Part shown: in pieces, positions 7,001 through 14,187 of the stretch
How positions within the stretch are numbered: position 1 is the stretch's first letter
Layout: each line of letters opens with the position of its first letter
Source: a virus
DNA length: 22,890 bases
IMG/VR virus record: IMGVR_UViG_3300025093_000134
Location: 1 to 22,890 of that record
Strand: one strand, 5' to 3'
Position numbers and translations under genes: made by a program
The notes under the pieces: generated by a model
Database searches by the model: none
The model's input: only the letters and a program-made list of their open reading frames with translations
What the model was told of the DNA's origin: nothing

Positions 7001-7667
7001 AGTTGCTTCAACCTATCGCGCCAATCCAACCGCTGGCACCAGTATTGTCACTTGGACCGGTGCGGCAAATGCTACCGTTGGACATGGTTTAAACGCAGCC
7101 CCGGAGCTTGTCTGGACCAAGTCCAGAACAAGTGCTGTATCTTGGCGAATTTGGAGCGCTGCATTCCCTAACGCTGCAGCTAATTATTTGGGATTTGATA
7201 ATTCAGGTATGGGAACATTCGCTGGCACTTATTGGGGGGATATGAATTCACAAACAATAGGATTGGGTGACGGCACTTACGACAACAATACTGGCGACAT
7301 GGTTGCCTTCTGCTTCGCGCCTGTCGAATCGTATAGTGCCTTTGGCAGTTTTGAAGGCAGCGGAAATGCTGATGGTCCGTTTATTTATACAGGTTTTAGA
7401 CCACGTTTTATACTTATGAAAAACATCGATAACGCCGGCAGTGGATACGACTGGTTTACTTTTGACACAGCGAGAGATACTTACAATGTTTCTGAAAAAA
7501 TTCTTCTAGCGAATACAAACGGAGCAGAGTCTAATTCTGATACAGTCGATATTTTGTCTAATGGATTCAAGATTAGAACAACTGCGAACGGAGTCAATTT
7601 GAACGCACATACGATAATCTACGCCGCCTTTGCTGAGCATCCCTTTAAAACCGCCCGTGCTCGATAA
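4056..7667 (+). CDS. Giant multi-domain lectin-like tail fibre protein (cassette 1)
   Basis: 1203 residues. In order: LamG/concanavalin-like domain (~24-210, with 'GTISFWLKRS', 'AWYHVVAAWD', 'VKVWINGVAQ'); a second LamG (~333-505, 'FTIELWFY', 'KWFHFAAVRN', 'TTLYINGTSVG'); a SPRY-type domain (~530-715, 'SGKWYFEATL', 'DVVGVAINCDDGEAKFYLNG'); and a phage C-terminal fibre domain (~738-835 and ~985-1203, 'LWTGNGTARSITGY', 'DSLIDS', ending 'YAAFAEHPFKTARAR'). That last domain is interrupted by an extra beta-sandwich module (847-973). These folds bind carbohydrate or protein surfaces, so host receptor binding at the fibre tip is the likely role. There are no catalytic signatures and no signal peptide. 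Compared with the 951-residue paralogue at 9603, it has one additional LamG and carries the 847-973 module at a different place. Confidence 0.8.
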   Translation: MIPGQAQQFFEAAAAQAGGGDHQIERSLRFNEDDTANLSRTFSTFTDLNVGTISFWLKRSGLGAGVIAAGWDGGVSYSGSIQFNSSDNALQVSIGGAAAYTFKTNAILRDTNAWYHVVAAWDRGAAAADKVKVWINGVAQTSSTTAYQSWTSGDCQIWASNSGNRIGRGDADRYGNFLNGYLAEYHYVDGQALDESSFGQFDTNNNWNPKAYSGSYGSNGFYLKFADNSSDSALGTDSSGNGNNWTVNNINAADGAAVTVGAANGGLPIRNTSGDQGGTPVSGFRSDSSSSQLFLALPLNTNTSDVSNSINSGSTTKTTTNQSTATSSTQARFYGASSYWNANTDGILVAESGSELVVGTGDFTIELWFYDDSNHGGGGSGRCYLFDNRIGGSIVGDPPTITGYVDGSSDIKYGSSGGGTITSSQGTDGVNNKWFHFAAVRNSGTTTLYINGTSVGSHSDTTNYTNNGFGIGRATDGGYGWAGYIQDFRVYKTAKYTSDFNIPAEANPTIGADCDSLIDSPTSYTAESGNNGGNYALLNPLSIIQSVSGDTSTPTFSNGNLTYDGVSSKWGPGFGSIAIPSSGKWYFEATLASTTVNAVVGIAKYLYATGNRFWDQGTGTQTLFKSAGGGITHNSTSLASGTSLSASDVVGVAINCDDGEAKFYLNGALEATVDIPANVVAAIDDGEAFPFVDSYNGVDWYLNFGSRPFAFTPPTDHVSLCTQNLSDPSIPKSSTAFDTKLWTGNGTARSITGYDFSPDFAWIKDRTGTDYHSFIDIVRGGTKVVFSNVTNAEETQSQAITSFNSDGFDLGTWQAVNKNSGSFVGWTWDAGTSNTSLSVGDLNSSAYNTSQTWSSNVSGGSGAYGAAANAFNGSLSNFASPEYSSPMTYTNPSASDTVISTFELYLDIYTMSGITLELNDTDITSQVSTTKKWYSISGFSGDNFSKLYWRPTSGNFEVRIYAIRINGQILLDNGVTPPNVPTVASTYRANPTAGTSIVTWTGAANATVGHGLNAAPELVWTKSRTSAVSWRIWSAAFPNAAANYLGFDNSGMGTFAGTYWGDMNSQTIGLGDGTYDNNTGDMVAFCFAPVESYSAFGSFEGSGNADGPFIYTGFRPRFILMKNIDNAGSGYDWFTFDTARDTYNVSEKILLANTNGAESNSDTVDILSNGFKIRTTANGVNLNAHTIIYAAFAEHPFKTARAR

Positions 7668-7714
7668 GATCTGATTTAACGGTTATACTTAACTTATAAA
7701 GTATCGAAGTCGCC

Positions 7715-8284
7715 GTGTTAGTTCTCGACGGAAAAACACTGCAGTATGACCGTCCTTTTTCACACGACGGTATTAACTACCCTGCAAACTGGCTTCGTTT
7801 AACGACTCTGGCTGAAAAAGAAGCCATTGGTATTGTTGAACAGCCTGATCCAGTAACTTCGAGTTACGATCAAAGATTTTGGTGGGGCGTAGATAATCCT
7901 AAAAATCTTGATGATCTAAAAATTGTTTGGAAAAATAAAACATCCGATACTGCTAGTTCTTTCCTAGCGCCGACTGACTGGTACGCGATTCGCAAAGCCG
8001 ACACTGGCGTAGCTATTCCCACTGATTGGTCTGATTGGCGTCAAAGCATCCGTGTGGCAGCTTCAACCAAGCAAACTGCTATTGATGCAGTTACGACTGT
8101 CGCTGAGTTAGAGACATACATCACGACAAACGATGGTGCAGACAGCGATTATCCAGTTTGGCCGCTCGATCCCGACCAAGTAGCTGCTTTACCGACGCCT
8201 GAGCCGACGCCTGAGTCTGAGTCCGTCGTTACTGGTGGAACAGTTTCGACCGAGAGTGAAGATGTAGTCGATTTAGGAGGCTAA
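7715..8284 (+). CDS. Tail-fibre-assembly-like protein
   Basis: 189 residues, GTG start at 7715. The first ~60 residues read 'LDGKTLQYDRPFSHDGINYP' and 'ANWLRLTTLAEKEAIGI'. Next comes 'APTDWYAIRKADTGVAIPTD' leading into 'RQSIRVAAS'. This fits the 'L-x-x-T-D-W-Y-x-I/V-R-x-x-E/D-x-G-x-x-I-P ... R-x-x-I/V-R' signature of tail-fibre-assembly (Caudo_TAP) and related DUF4376-like proteins. The C-terminus is acidic and Pro/Thr/Ser-rich. Such proteins often follow the fibre gene they act on and help it fold or trimerise. This one lies between the two fibre cassettes, so it may serve either. No Shine-Dalgarno site precedes the GTG, but the reading frame has good coding character from that codon. Confidence 0.65.
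   Translation: MLVLDGKTLQYDRPFSHDGINYPANWLRLTTLAEKEAIGIVEQPDPVTSSYDQRFWWGVDNPKNLDDLKIVWKNKTSDTASSFLAPTDWYAIRKADTGVAIPTDWSDWRQSIRVAASTKQTAIDAVTTVAELETYITTNDGADSDYPVWPLDPDQVAALPTPEPTPESESVVTGGTVSTESEDVVDLGG
8275..8280 (+). promoter_or_regulatory. Shine-Dalgarno site of cassette 2
   Basis: AGGAGG ends 7 bases before the GTG at 8288 and lies inside the last codons of the preceding gene. It decides the start of the 165-residue protein, and suggests that cassette 2 is translated strongly and in coupling with the assembly-like gene. Confidence 0.7.
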
Positions 8285-8287
8285 TTC

Positions 8288-8785
8288 GTGACTAATCGGT
8301 CGATCTTCAACCGCCGGTATACCTCGTATAGCCCTGCTGGCGTTGAGGTTTACCTGCTGAACGGCGCTGGTATTTCGTCGCAGCTGAATCCAACTTTCGA
8401 CTTTGAGCTCGGTGAAGACCTTGATTCTGGTTCTGTTGTTTACGTAAGCGGTGCAGTTATTCTTGCTGCATCTGCTGCTTCTGGAACTATCTCCGATGCT
8501 GCTTATGCGGTTGGTATTACGACTGTTTCTGGAAACGCAGGGGCAACTGTCCCTGTAGTCACCGATGAAATCGCAACTGTAGACAGTCAAAATATTACAC
8601 ACCAGAGCACTTTGACCCCTGGTCGTTATTACTATCTGTCGACGGTTCCTGGTCAGGTCACCTTGATTGAACCTTCAGGTATCACTGCTTCTGGTGGATT
8701 CCAAGCCTCAACCCTTGTAGGCATGGCACTCACCCAGTCCGATATTCACTTAGAAATCGATGGTCCTGTTTTCTTAACTCCCTGA
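8288..8785 (+). CDS. Fibre-cassette 2 head protein, beta-rich
   Basis: 165 residues from GTG 8288, placed by the AGGAGG site. It reads 'RRYTSYSPAGVEVYLLNGAG', 'GEDLDSGSVVYVSGAVILAA', then beta strands and a C-terminal 'SDIHLEIDGPVFLTP'. The pattern 'G..l.sG.vVYvs...' and the final 'rlaVEl..PiF/ lhLEIdgPvFl' strand match the 162-residue protein at 2780-3268, so the two are probable divergent paralogues heading the two cassettes. The role is probably structural, linking or capping the fibre stalk; this is inferred from gene order. Confidence 0.6.
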   Translation: MTNRSIFNRRYTSYSPAGVEVYLLNGAGISSQLNPTFDFELGEDLDSGSVVYVSGAVILAASAASGTISDAAYAVGITTVSGNAGATVPVVTDEIATVDSQNITHQSTLTPGRYYYLSTVPGQVTLIEPSGITASGGFQASTLVGMALTQSDIHLEIDGPVFLTP

Positions 8786-8812
8786 GTTAGACTGTAATTA
8801 AAATATTTCGTC

Positions 8813-9601
8813 ATGGCAGATCGTCAGCCTATTGTTTTAGTCAGCGGCGCTTTCGCTGAACTGCCTCCGGGCGACGGAATTATTGGTGCAAGTGTAACTC
8901 TTATAAGTAATCCAAGTGGTTTATATACACTTGGTGGAGAACTTGGATATGACGGCACAGCTATTACAGCGCTTGCCTCTGGTAACGCTGCTCTTTCGGA
9001 TGTAGCTGGAGCAGTTGCCTCGGGTAACGCTGCACTCGTTGATTCCGCTGAAGCTCTTGCCTCTGGTAATGCAGCTCTAACCCTTGCTGTTGCTGAAGGT
9101 GGGGCACTTGCCTCTGGCAATGCTGCTTTAGCTGACGCAGCTACCGCACTTGCCTCAGGTAACGCAGGTATTGCTGACGCAGCGACTGCGCTTGCTTCAG
9201 GTAACGCTGCTCTCACTGATGTGGGCGGCAAATACGACAAAACGGGTGGTCCGATCTCAGGCACCGTACGCGTAGAAAAGCAGTCATATGCTGATGTCCG
9301 TGACGAAGGGCTCGAAAGCGGCACTATTACTTTGGACTTTGGGTCATCCAATAACTTCAAAATGACTTTGACCGGAACCTCCACCCTCGGCGCACCAACA
9401 AACGCCAGTGGTGGTCAGTCCGGCAGTATTTTTATTCTTCAAGACGGTACGGGATCACGTACGCTCGCTTATAACGCTGTTTTTGCGTTTGCTGGAGGCA
9501 CCGCACCGACCTTGACTACTGCAGCTAGCGGGCAAGATGCGCTTCTGTATTACGTTCAAGATGCGAGTACCATTATTACAACGTCCGTTCTGAACGTTTG
9601 A
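8813..9601 (+). CDS. Fibre stalk protein with ASGN coiled-coil repeats (cassette 2)
   Basis: 262 residues, ATG 8813. Six ASGNA repeats start at residues 55, 69, 83, 100, 114 and 128, spaced 14, 14, 17, 14 and 14; this is mostly double-heptad spacing and predicts a coiled-coil stalk. The N-terminal 50 residues differ from the cassette 1 stalk, while the C-terminal ~125 residues are close ('KYDKTGGPISGT', 'STLGAPTNASGGQ', 'TGSRTLAYNAVFAFAGGTAP'). Divergent N-termini with conserved C-termini suggest that the C-terminal domain serves as a common joint to the lectin-like protein. The stop at 9599-9601 is one base before the next ATG. Confidence 0.75.
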   Translation: MADRQPIVLVSGAFAELPPGDGIIGASVTLISNPSGLYTLGGELGYDGTAITALASGNAALSDVAGAVASGNAALVDSAEALASGNAALTLAVAEGGALASGNAALADAATALASGNAGIADAATALASGNAALTDVGGKYDKTGGPISGTVRVEKQSYADVRDEGLESGTITLDFGSSNNFKMTLTGTSTLGAPTNASGGQSGSIFILQDGTGSRTLAYNAVFAFAGGTAPTLTTAASGQDALLYYVQDASTIITTSVLNV

Positions 9602-9602
9602 T

Positions 9603-12458
9603 ATGGCTGCTTTAGACGGTCTAACTCCAGCGATTATCGGCGCTGCAAATTCTGCCAGTGCAGATTTTGCAATCGAACGCAGCTTGCGTTTTAATGATGG
9701 AGACACTCCAGAATTAACAAGAACTCCTAGTAGCACTGGCAATACAAATACATTCACGCTTTCTTTTTGGGCCAAAAGGTGCCTGCTAGGCTCAACGCAA
9801 ATGATCGTACAGACTGGAGATGATTACTCCAATTTGTTTAGGGCTTATTGGGATGGCAATGATAATTTTCGTTTTCACCAATATAACGGCTCCTATGTAA
9901 TGGATTACACTACAAGTGCAGAATATAGAGATGTAGGCGCTTGGTATCACTACGTTATTGCAATAGATACGACACAAGCAGTAGCAGCTGATAGGGTCAA
10001 AGTTTATGTAAATGGTGCTGAGATAACTGATTTTTCAGCAACAACCGACCCATCTTTAAATTTAACGACTGGTTGGAACGCTGCGATCACGCAACGTATC
10101 GGCAGAGAGTATACAACAACGTATGGAAATTATTACAACTACGGTGGTTATCTAGCAGAATTCTACAATATCGACGGTCAGCAACTTGCTGCGTCTGACT
10201 TTGGTGAATATGACAGCGATAATGTGTGGCAGCCAAAACAGTATCAGGGAGGCTTTGACGATTGGTTTGATACAAGTCAGACCTGGAGCGGTCTTTGGAG
10301 CGGTTCAGTAGGTTACGGTTCGTTTGCGAATCTGCATGACACTAATCTTACTAACTATATGCAGTCGCTTGATGCGACTCTGACGCTTTCATCGCCTATT
10401 GCAGTCACCTCTCTGCGAATACTTCTCCAAAGATACGGAGCTTCCGGAACATCACTGTCTATTAATGGCACTGATGAGTCCAGTCAGCTTCCTAGCGCTC
10501 CATCAGGAATCGTTTGGGTTGATATTACTGGAGTTACATCTCTAACATCGATTAATGTTACTAGCGGTGATTACTCTTCTAACACTCTTGGCTTATACGC
10601 CATTGAAGTGAATGGAAAGCTGTTACTTGACACAGGAACAAGTGCTTCTAATAACGGCTTCCATCTCGATTTCTCCGATAACAGCAGCACCTCTGCGCTT
10701 GGAACAGATAGCAGTGGCAATAGTAATAATTACACTGTTACTAATCTTTCCGTTACACCAGGCGTAGATAACGACAGTCTCCTTGATTCACCAACAGATG
10801 GTGATACTACAGGCGACACTGGGGTGGGCGGACAAATATCGGGAAATTACTGTGTAATTAATCCTCTAGGAAGAAGTGCAAATAATCCTACAGTTTCAGA
10901 TGGAAATCTGAAAATGGTTCTTGGTGCTGCTCAAGGCACTCGACACGGAACCATGGGAGTGACGAGTGGAAAATGGTATTTTGAAGTTGTGTATACAGCA
11001 GCTACTGCTTTTGATGGAATGGTTGGCGTTGCCAACAAGAATCACGAAAACAATTTGGGCAACTATATAGGCGGAGATTCAGACAGCTGGGGATATTATT
11101 ACGACGGTCAAAAATACCATCCTGGTCAGAGTGGTGCCTACGGAGCTAGTTGGACCACTAACGATGTGATGGGTATCGCCCTTGATATGGACAACGGTGC
11201 TCTTTATTTTTCAAAGAACGGGACGTATCAAAACGGAGGTGACCCAACTAGCGGTGCGAGTAAAACAGGTGCAGCATTCACAAACCTTTCAGGCACTATT
11301 TTCCCAGGACTAAATGCATATGGCGGCACACAATTTGTAAATTTTGGGCAGAGACCGTTCAACACAAGCGCTCCAAGTGGTTATAAAACTTGGAATACTG
11401 CAAATCTTCCAACCCCAGCTATCGCCGACGGCGCGACGGCACTTAACGCAACCTTGTGGACCGGAACCGGCAGCAGTAAATCAATCACCGGTTATGGTTT
11501 TGCCCCAGATTTTGTATGGATCAAATGTCGTAATAACACTGCATCTAACGCACTGCTCGATATCGTTAGGGGAAGTTCACAGGTTTTGCGTACTGACGGT
11601 ACTGCCGCACAAACCAACAACACAACCGTGTGGACATCTTTTGATTCAGACGGTTTTACACTGGGTGCAGACACCAGCAATGGTTGGACTAATTACAACA
11701 CTTGGACGTATGTTGGCTGGGCATGGAAAGCTGGCAGTTCGACCGTAACTGTTGCAAAAGACGCAAACGGGACCAATCTTCCTGGTGCAGAATGTCAAGT
11801 TAGAGCAAATACCACTAACGGCACTTCGATCGTAGTAGTTGCTAACCCTCAGGCTAATGAAGCCCGTGTTCACGGACTTAATGCCGCTCCTGATTTCTTT
11901 ATTTGTAAAAGCACAGCTTCAGCAGACAGTTGGCATTGTTATTGGAGTATTCTGGGATACACAAAATACATCAATTTGAATGGAACTGGCCCTGCTGTTA
12001 CAAGCGACCAATTTGGTTCACAAGATCCTGACTCGACATATTTTTATGTGAAACCGGTTACTGGGTCTGGTGCAAATAAAAGCGGAGGTATGGTTTATTA
12101 CCTATTTACCACCGTGGAAGGCTATAGTTCCTTCGGCAAATATACTGGCAACGGAAATTCAGATGGTCCGTTTATTTCTACAGGTTTTAGACCAAAATGG
12201 GTATTAATTAAATCTTCTAGTGATACTGGGAATTGGGGTCTTTGGGATACAGAAAGAGACACCTTTAACGTTTCTACCAAACGACTTCAACCACAAAGTG
12301 GTGCTGCTGAAAGCGGCAATGATCCAAATGTTTACATTGATATTTTGTCTAATGGTTTCAAAATAAGAAACTCAGACACTGATTCAAACGGTAGTTCGAG
12401 AGAGTATATTTATGCCGCATTTGCGGAGCATCCGTTTAAGACTACCCGTGCGCGGTAA
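9603..12458 (+). CDS. Large multi-domain lectin-like tail fibre protein (cassette 2)
   Basis: 951 residues. The N-terminus resembles that of the 1203-residue protein ('AIERSLRFND'). Domains: LamG (~24-215, 'FTLSFWAKR', 'AWYHYVIAID', 'RVKVYVNGAE'); beta-sandwich module (222-346, 'DTSQTWSGLWSG', 'LYAIEVNGKLLLDTG'); short linker; SPRY-type domain (~414-585, 'SGKWYFEVVY', 'DVMGIALDMDNGALYFSKNG'); C-terminal fibre domain (~617-951, 'LWTGTGSSKSITGYGFAPDF', 'DGPFISTGFRPKWVLIK', ending 'YAAFAEHPFKTTRAR'). Its likely role is receptor binding at the fibre tip. It lacks the second LamG of its paralogue and carries the beta-sandwich module after the first LamG rather than inside the C-terminal domain. 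Confidence 0.8.
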   Translation: MAALDGLTPAIIGAANSASADFAIERSLRFNDGDTPELTRTPSSTGNTNTFTLSFWAKRCLLGSTQMIVQTGDDYSNLFRAYWDGNDNFRFHQYNGSYVMDYTTSAEYRDVGAWYHYVIAIDTTQAVAADRVKVYVNGAEITDFSATTDPSLNLTTGWNAAITQRIGREYTTTYGNYYNYGGYLAEFYNIDGQQLAASDFGEYDSDNVWQPKQYQGGFDDWFDTSQTWSGLWSGSVGYGSFANLHDTNLTNYMQSLDATLTLSSPIAVTSLRILLQRYGASGTSLSINGTDESSQLPSAPSGIVWVDITGVTSLTSINVTSGDYSSNTLGLYAIEVNGKLLLDTGTSASNNGFHLDFSDNSSTSALGTDSSGNSNNYTVTNLSVTPGVDNDSLLDSPTDGDTTGDTGVGGQISGNYCVINPLGRSANNPTVSDGNLKMVLGAAQGTRHGTMGVTSGKWYFEVVYTAATAFDGMVGVANKNHENNLGNYIGGDSDSWGYYYDGQKYHPGQSGAYGASWTTNDVMGIALDMDNGALYFSKNGTYQNGGDPTSGASKTGAAFTNLSGTIFPGLNAYGGTQFVNFGQRPFNTSAPSGYKTWNTANLPTPAIADGATALNATLWTGTGSSKSITGYGFAPDFVWIKCRNNTASNALLDIVRGSSQVLRTDGTAAQTNNTTVWTSFDSDGFTLGADTSNGWTNYNTWTYVGWAWKAGSSTVTVAKDANGTNLPGAECQVRANTTNGTSIVVVANPQANEARVHGLNAAPDFFICKSTASADSWHCYWSILGYTKYINLNGTGPAVTSDQFGSQDPDSTYFYVKPVTGSGANKSGGMVYYLFTTVEGYSSFGKYTGNGNSDGPFISTGFRPKWVLIKSSSDTGNWGLWDTERDTFNVSTKRLQPQSGAAESGNDPNVYIDILSNGFKIRNSDTDSNGSSREYIYAAFAEHPFKTTRAR

Positions 12459-12504
12459 AGTTTGTAATTACTAATTAGACTATTAATAAGCCGCACCATT
12501 GTTT

Positions 12505-12894
12505 ATGGTCGACTTTGAAAACGATTTAGTCTTCAACCTTCAATGTTTACAAAAAAGGTCTGCTAGAAAACGTTTTCGAAGAAGTATCTTAGATGAGTGG
12601 CCGGAGTGTGCTTACTGCGGTCGAAAACATCCGACGACGCTCGATCATGTAACTCCTCGTGCGAGAGGAGGTAAACAAGACCGAAGAAATCTTATCGGAG
12701 CTTGTGGGGCCTGTAATCTCGAAAAAAGCGACCTTGACTGGTTTGTTTGGTATCGAGGTCAAGTATTTTGGACACCAGAAAGGGAGGACAGGATTCTGAG
12801 CTGGATTAACCAGCGTACAGAACCTGATCCTCCCTCTCCTGTTTTTGTGAACTGGATGGAAAAAGGAACACTTTTGCTTCCAGAGGCTGCTTAG
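12505..12894 (+). CDS. HNH endonuclease
   Basis: 129 residues from ATG 12505; an in-frame TTG at 12499 is also possible. Classic HNH: 'CAYCGRKHPTTLDHVTPRARGG' in two parts, with the first CxxC, catalytic DH, then 'DRRNLIGACGACNLEKSD' with the second CxxC. The C-terminal 'DWFVWYRGQVFWTPEREDRI' followed by 'LSWI' is typical of small cyanobacterial/phage HNH proteins with a W-Y/F-x-x-Q-x-F tail. It likely nicks or cuts DNA, as a free-standing homing endonuclease or packaging-associated nuclease. It follows fibre cassette 2 and shares its stop codon region (TTAG, 12891-12894) with the convergent gene. Confidence 0.85.
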   Translation: MVDFENDLVFNLQCLQKRSARKRFRRSILDEWPECAYCGRKHPTTLDHVTPRARGGKQDRRNLIGACGACNLEKSDLDWFVWYRGQVFWTPEREDRILSWINQRTEPDPPSPVFVNWMEKGTLLLPEAA

Positions 12895-13091
12895 ACCTCA
12901 ACAGGTACGCAGTTCGGAGGGCCGTGTGCCTTCATTTTTTCGATTAATTTCCATCTGTGACGTCGGTTCTCTGGTTTTGCAAACCAGGGATCCATCTTTA
13001 CTGTTTCGATGGCCTCTAGCGTCTGTTCACAAGTCATTTGCCAGTCGTAAGGACTGCTCGCGATGACCGTGGCTAGAAGGATTTCGATCAT
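12891..13091 (-). CDS. Small secreted or membrane-anchored protein
   Basis: 66 residues, ATG 13091. A short hydrophobic N-terminus ('MIEILLATVIASS') could be a signal peptide or anchor. It is followed by a polar region containing 'DWQMTCEQTLEAIETVKMDP' and ending 'HGPPNCVPVEV', with two Cys (C20 and C62) that could form a disulfide. The family is unknown to me beyond a likeness to small cyanophage proteins. Its start overlaps the holin-like gene stop (ATGA), so the two are translated together. A role in lysis (a spanin-like accessory) is speculative. Confidence 0.65.
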   Translation of the reverse strand: MIEILLATVIASSPYDWQMTCEQTLEAIETVKMDPWFAKPENRRHRWKLIEKMKAHGPPNCVPVEV

Positions 13092-13264
13092 TTTTTCGCG
13101 ACCTTGGTCACGATACCAGCGATCATTTCAATTACTTTGTAAAACTTGCCGTAAAGCTCATCGTCTTTTGGTGTCGGTGTGACGTTAACGATGGCAAGTG
13201 CTAAAAGGTGTGCCGCGCCTGCAATACCGACGATGCTCGACCAATTTTCTAAAATAAAAGCCAT
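13088..13264 (-). CDS. Small membrane protein, holin candidate
   Basis: A 58-residue frame, ATG 13264, TGA 13090-13088. The N-terminal half has one hydrophobic segment ('IVGIAGAAHLLALAIVNVTP'), followed by 'TPKDDELYGKFYKVIEMIAG' and a basic tail 'IVTKVAKK'. I recall this pattern (hydrophobic segment, N-x-T-P-T-P-K-D-D) in small cyanophage membrane proteins. A single-span holin or antiholin is the working guess. It overlaps the next gene downstream by ATGA and is divergent from the basic protein at 13313. Confidence 0.7.
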   Translation of the reverse strand: MAFILENWSSIVGIAGAAHLLALAIVNVTPTPKDDELYGKFYKVIEMIAGIVTKVAKK

Positions 13265-13283
13265 GACTAAAAGTTAGATACAA

Positions 13284-13291
13284 TATAAATA
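13284..13291 (+). promoter_or_regulatory. Possible T4-type late promoter TATAAATA
   Basis: An exact TATAAATA lies 22 bases before the ATG at 13313, in the divergent gap between two genes. It matches the T4-like late consensus at a fitting distance. The gap is AT-rich and no T4-type sigma gene is visible here, so a chance match is possible. Confidence 0.35.
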
Positions 13292-13312
13292 TAGTCCTAT
13301 AAGTGCATACAA

Positions 13313-13573
13313 ATGCCCGCCATTCTGGAAGACGCAGTTAAATCGATTATGAAAGAGAACCCCGATATGAAGAAAGGGGCAGCTTACGCTATTGCTACGA
13401 AACAACTTCAGAAGTCTGGTGATCTCAAAAAAGGCTCTAACACAGCTACTGAAAAGGGTGATCGTCGTGGCGAGATGAGTAAATCGACGCGAGCAAAAAC
13501 CCGAGCAAGGAAATATAAAGAAGAACGAAAACGCGGTAAAAAAGACGAACGTAATACGAGTGATCGTGACTGA
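13313..13573 (+). CDS. Small highly basic phage protein
   Basis: 86 residues. The N-terminus 'MPAILEDAVKSIMKENPDMK' and 'GAAYAIATKQLQKSGDLKKG' is a recognisable conserved phage start (short helix, then 'AYAIATKxLQKSG'). The last ~40 residues are almost all Lys, Arg, Glu and Asp, with 'EMSKSTRAKTRARKYKEERK'. It is probably a virion-internal or DNA-associated protein; the role is unknown. A TATAAATA box precedes it and the next gene starts 5 bases downstream. Confidence 0.7.
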   Translation: MPAILEDAVKSIMKENPDMKKGAAYAIATKQLQKSGDLKKGSNTATEKGDRRGEMSKSTRAKTRARKYKEERKRGKKDERNTSDRD

Positions 13574-13578
13574 TATTT

Positions 13579-14187
13579 ATGGAGTTATTACTCCCTGATT
13601 TAAAGCTTCCGGACATACAAACTTTTCCGGAACCTGTTATTGACTTCTTGACGCCGCTTGCTCCGACGTATCCGAAGGTGTTGGTGCCTTCGTATCGTCC
13701 GGGCAAAGCTACGGTGTCTTTACCGAAAGTGACTCCAAAGGGACCTGTACCGGAACCCGAGCCAGAGAAATCAGTAGGTGAAAAAATCGTTGAGGATGTT
13801 GTTGAAGCTGTTAAGCCAGCTCTAGATTCTCACACTAAAGCCATTGGCACGCTTAGAACCGACCTGGATAATTTTATTGTTGAGGTCGAAGAAAAAGAAA
13901 TAGAAGCTTCTGAGGTTGTAAATACAGTAACTTTGCCAGGCAACCTCGAGATACCCATACCAAAACCAGAAATTCTTGTAACAGCAGGGACGACTGCCAC
14001 TGTCTCTGTGGGTGCAACCCTTATAGCAACCTCAGTGTTTAAAAAATGTGTTTCTGCTTTTAAACCTGTTATTAAACAGGTTATCAATCGGGTTCAGAGG
14101 AAGCTTGGGAAGAAACCTCCAACTTGGAGTAGGCAGCGATTGGAACAACGTCGTCGCAGATCGCTGAAAACGGGCTCTCCGGCCTGA
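13579..14187 (+). CDS. Conserved cyanophage-type protein with one hydrophobic segment
   Basis: 202 residues. The N-terminal third is Pro-rich ('LLPDLKLPDIQTFPEPVIDF', 'PEPEPEK'). A helical, acidic middle follows (~66-110). Then 'IPIPKPEILVTAGTTATVSV' leads into a hydrophobic stretch (~133-150) and a strongly basic C-terminus ('FKPVIKQVINRVQRKLGKKP', 'RQRLEQRRRRSLK'). I remember this arrangement in structural-region proteins of marine cyanophages. It may be a virion protein or membrane-associated. The last 104 nt overlap the antisense C-terminus of the secreted protein at 14084. Confidence 0.65.
   Translation: MELLLPDLKLPDIQTFPEPVIDFLTPLAPTYPKVLVPSYRPGKATVSLPKVTPKGPVPEPEPEKSVGEKIVEDVVEAVKPALDSHTKAIGTLRTDLDNFIVEVEEKEIEASEVVNTVTLPGNLEIPIPKPEILVTAGTTATVSVGATLIATSVFKKCVSAFKPVIKQVINRVQRKLGKKPPTWSRQRLEQRRRRSLKTGSPA

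Noticed and set aside
7680-7705. ATACTT...AAGTAT inverted repeat between the fibre and assembly-like genes
   Set aside because: Weak AT-only stem without a following U-run; not a convincing terminator.
8824-9384. 186-residue minus-strand ORF rich in 'LPEASA'
   Set aside because: Antisense shadow of the ASGN repeat gene; its repeats are just the reverse strand of those codons.
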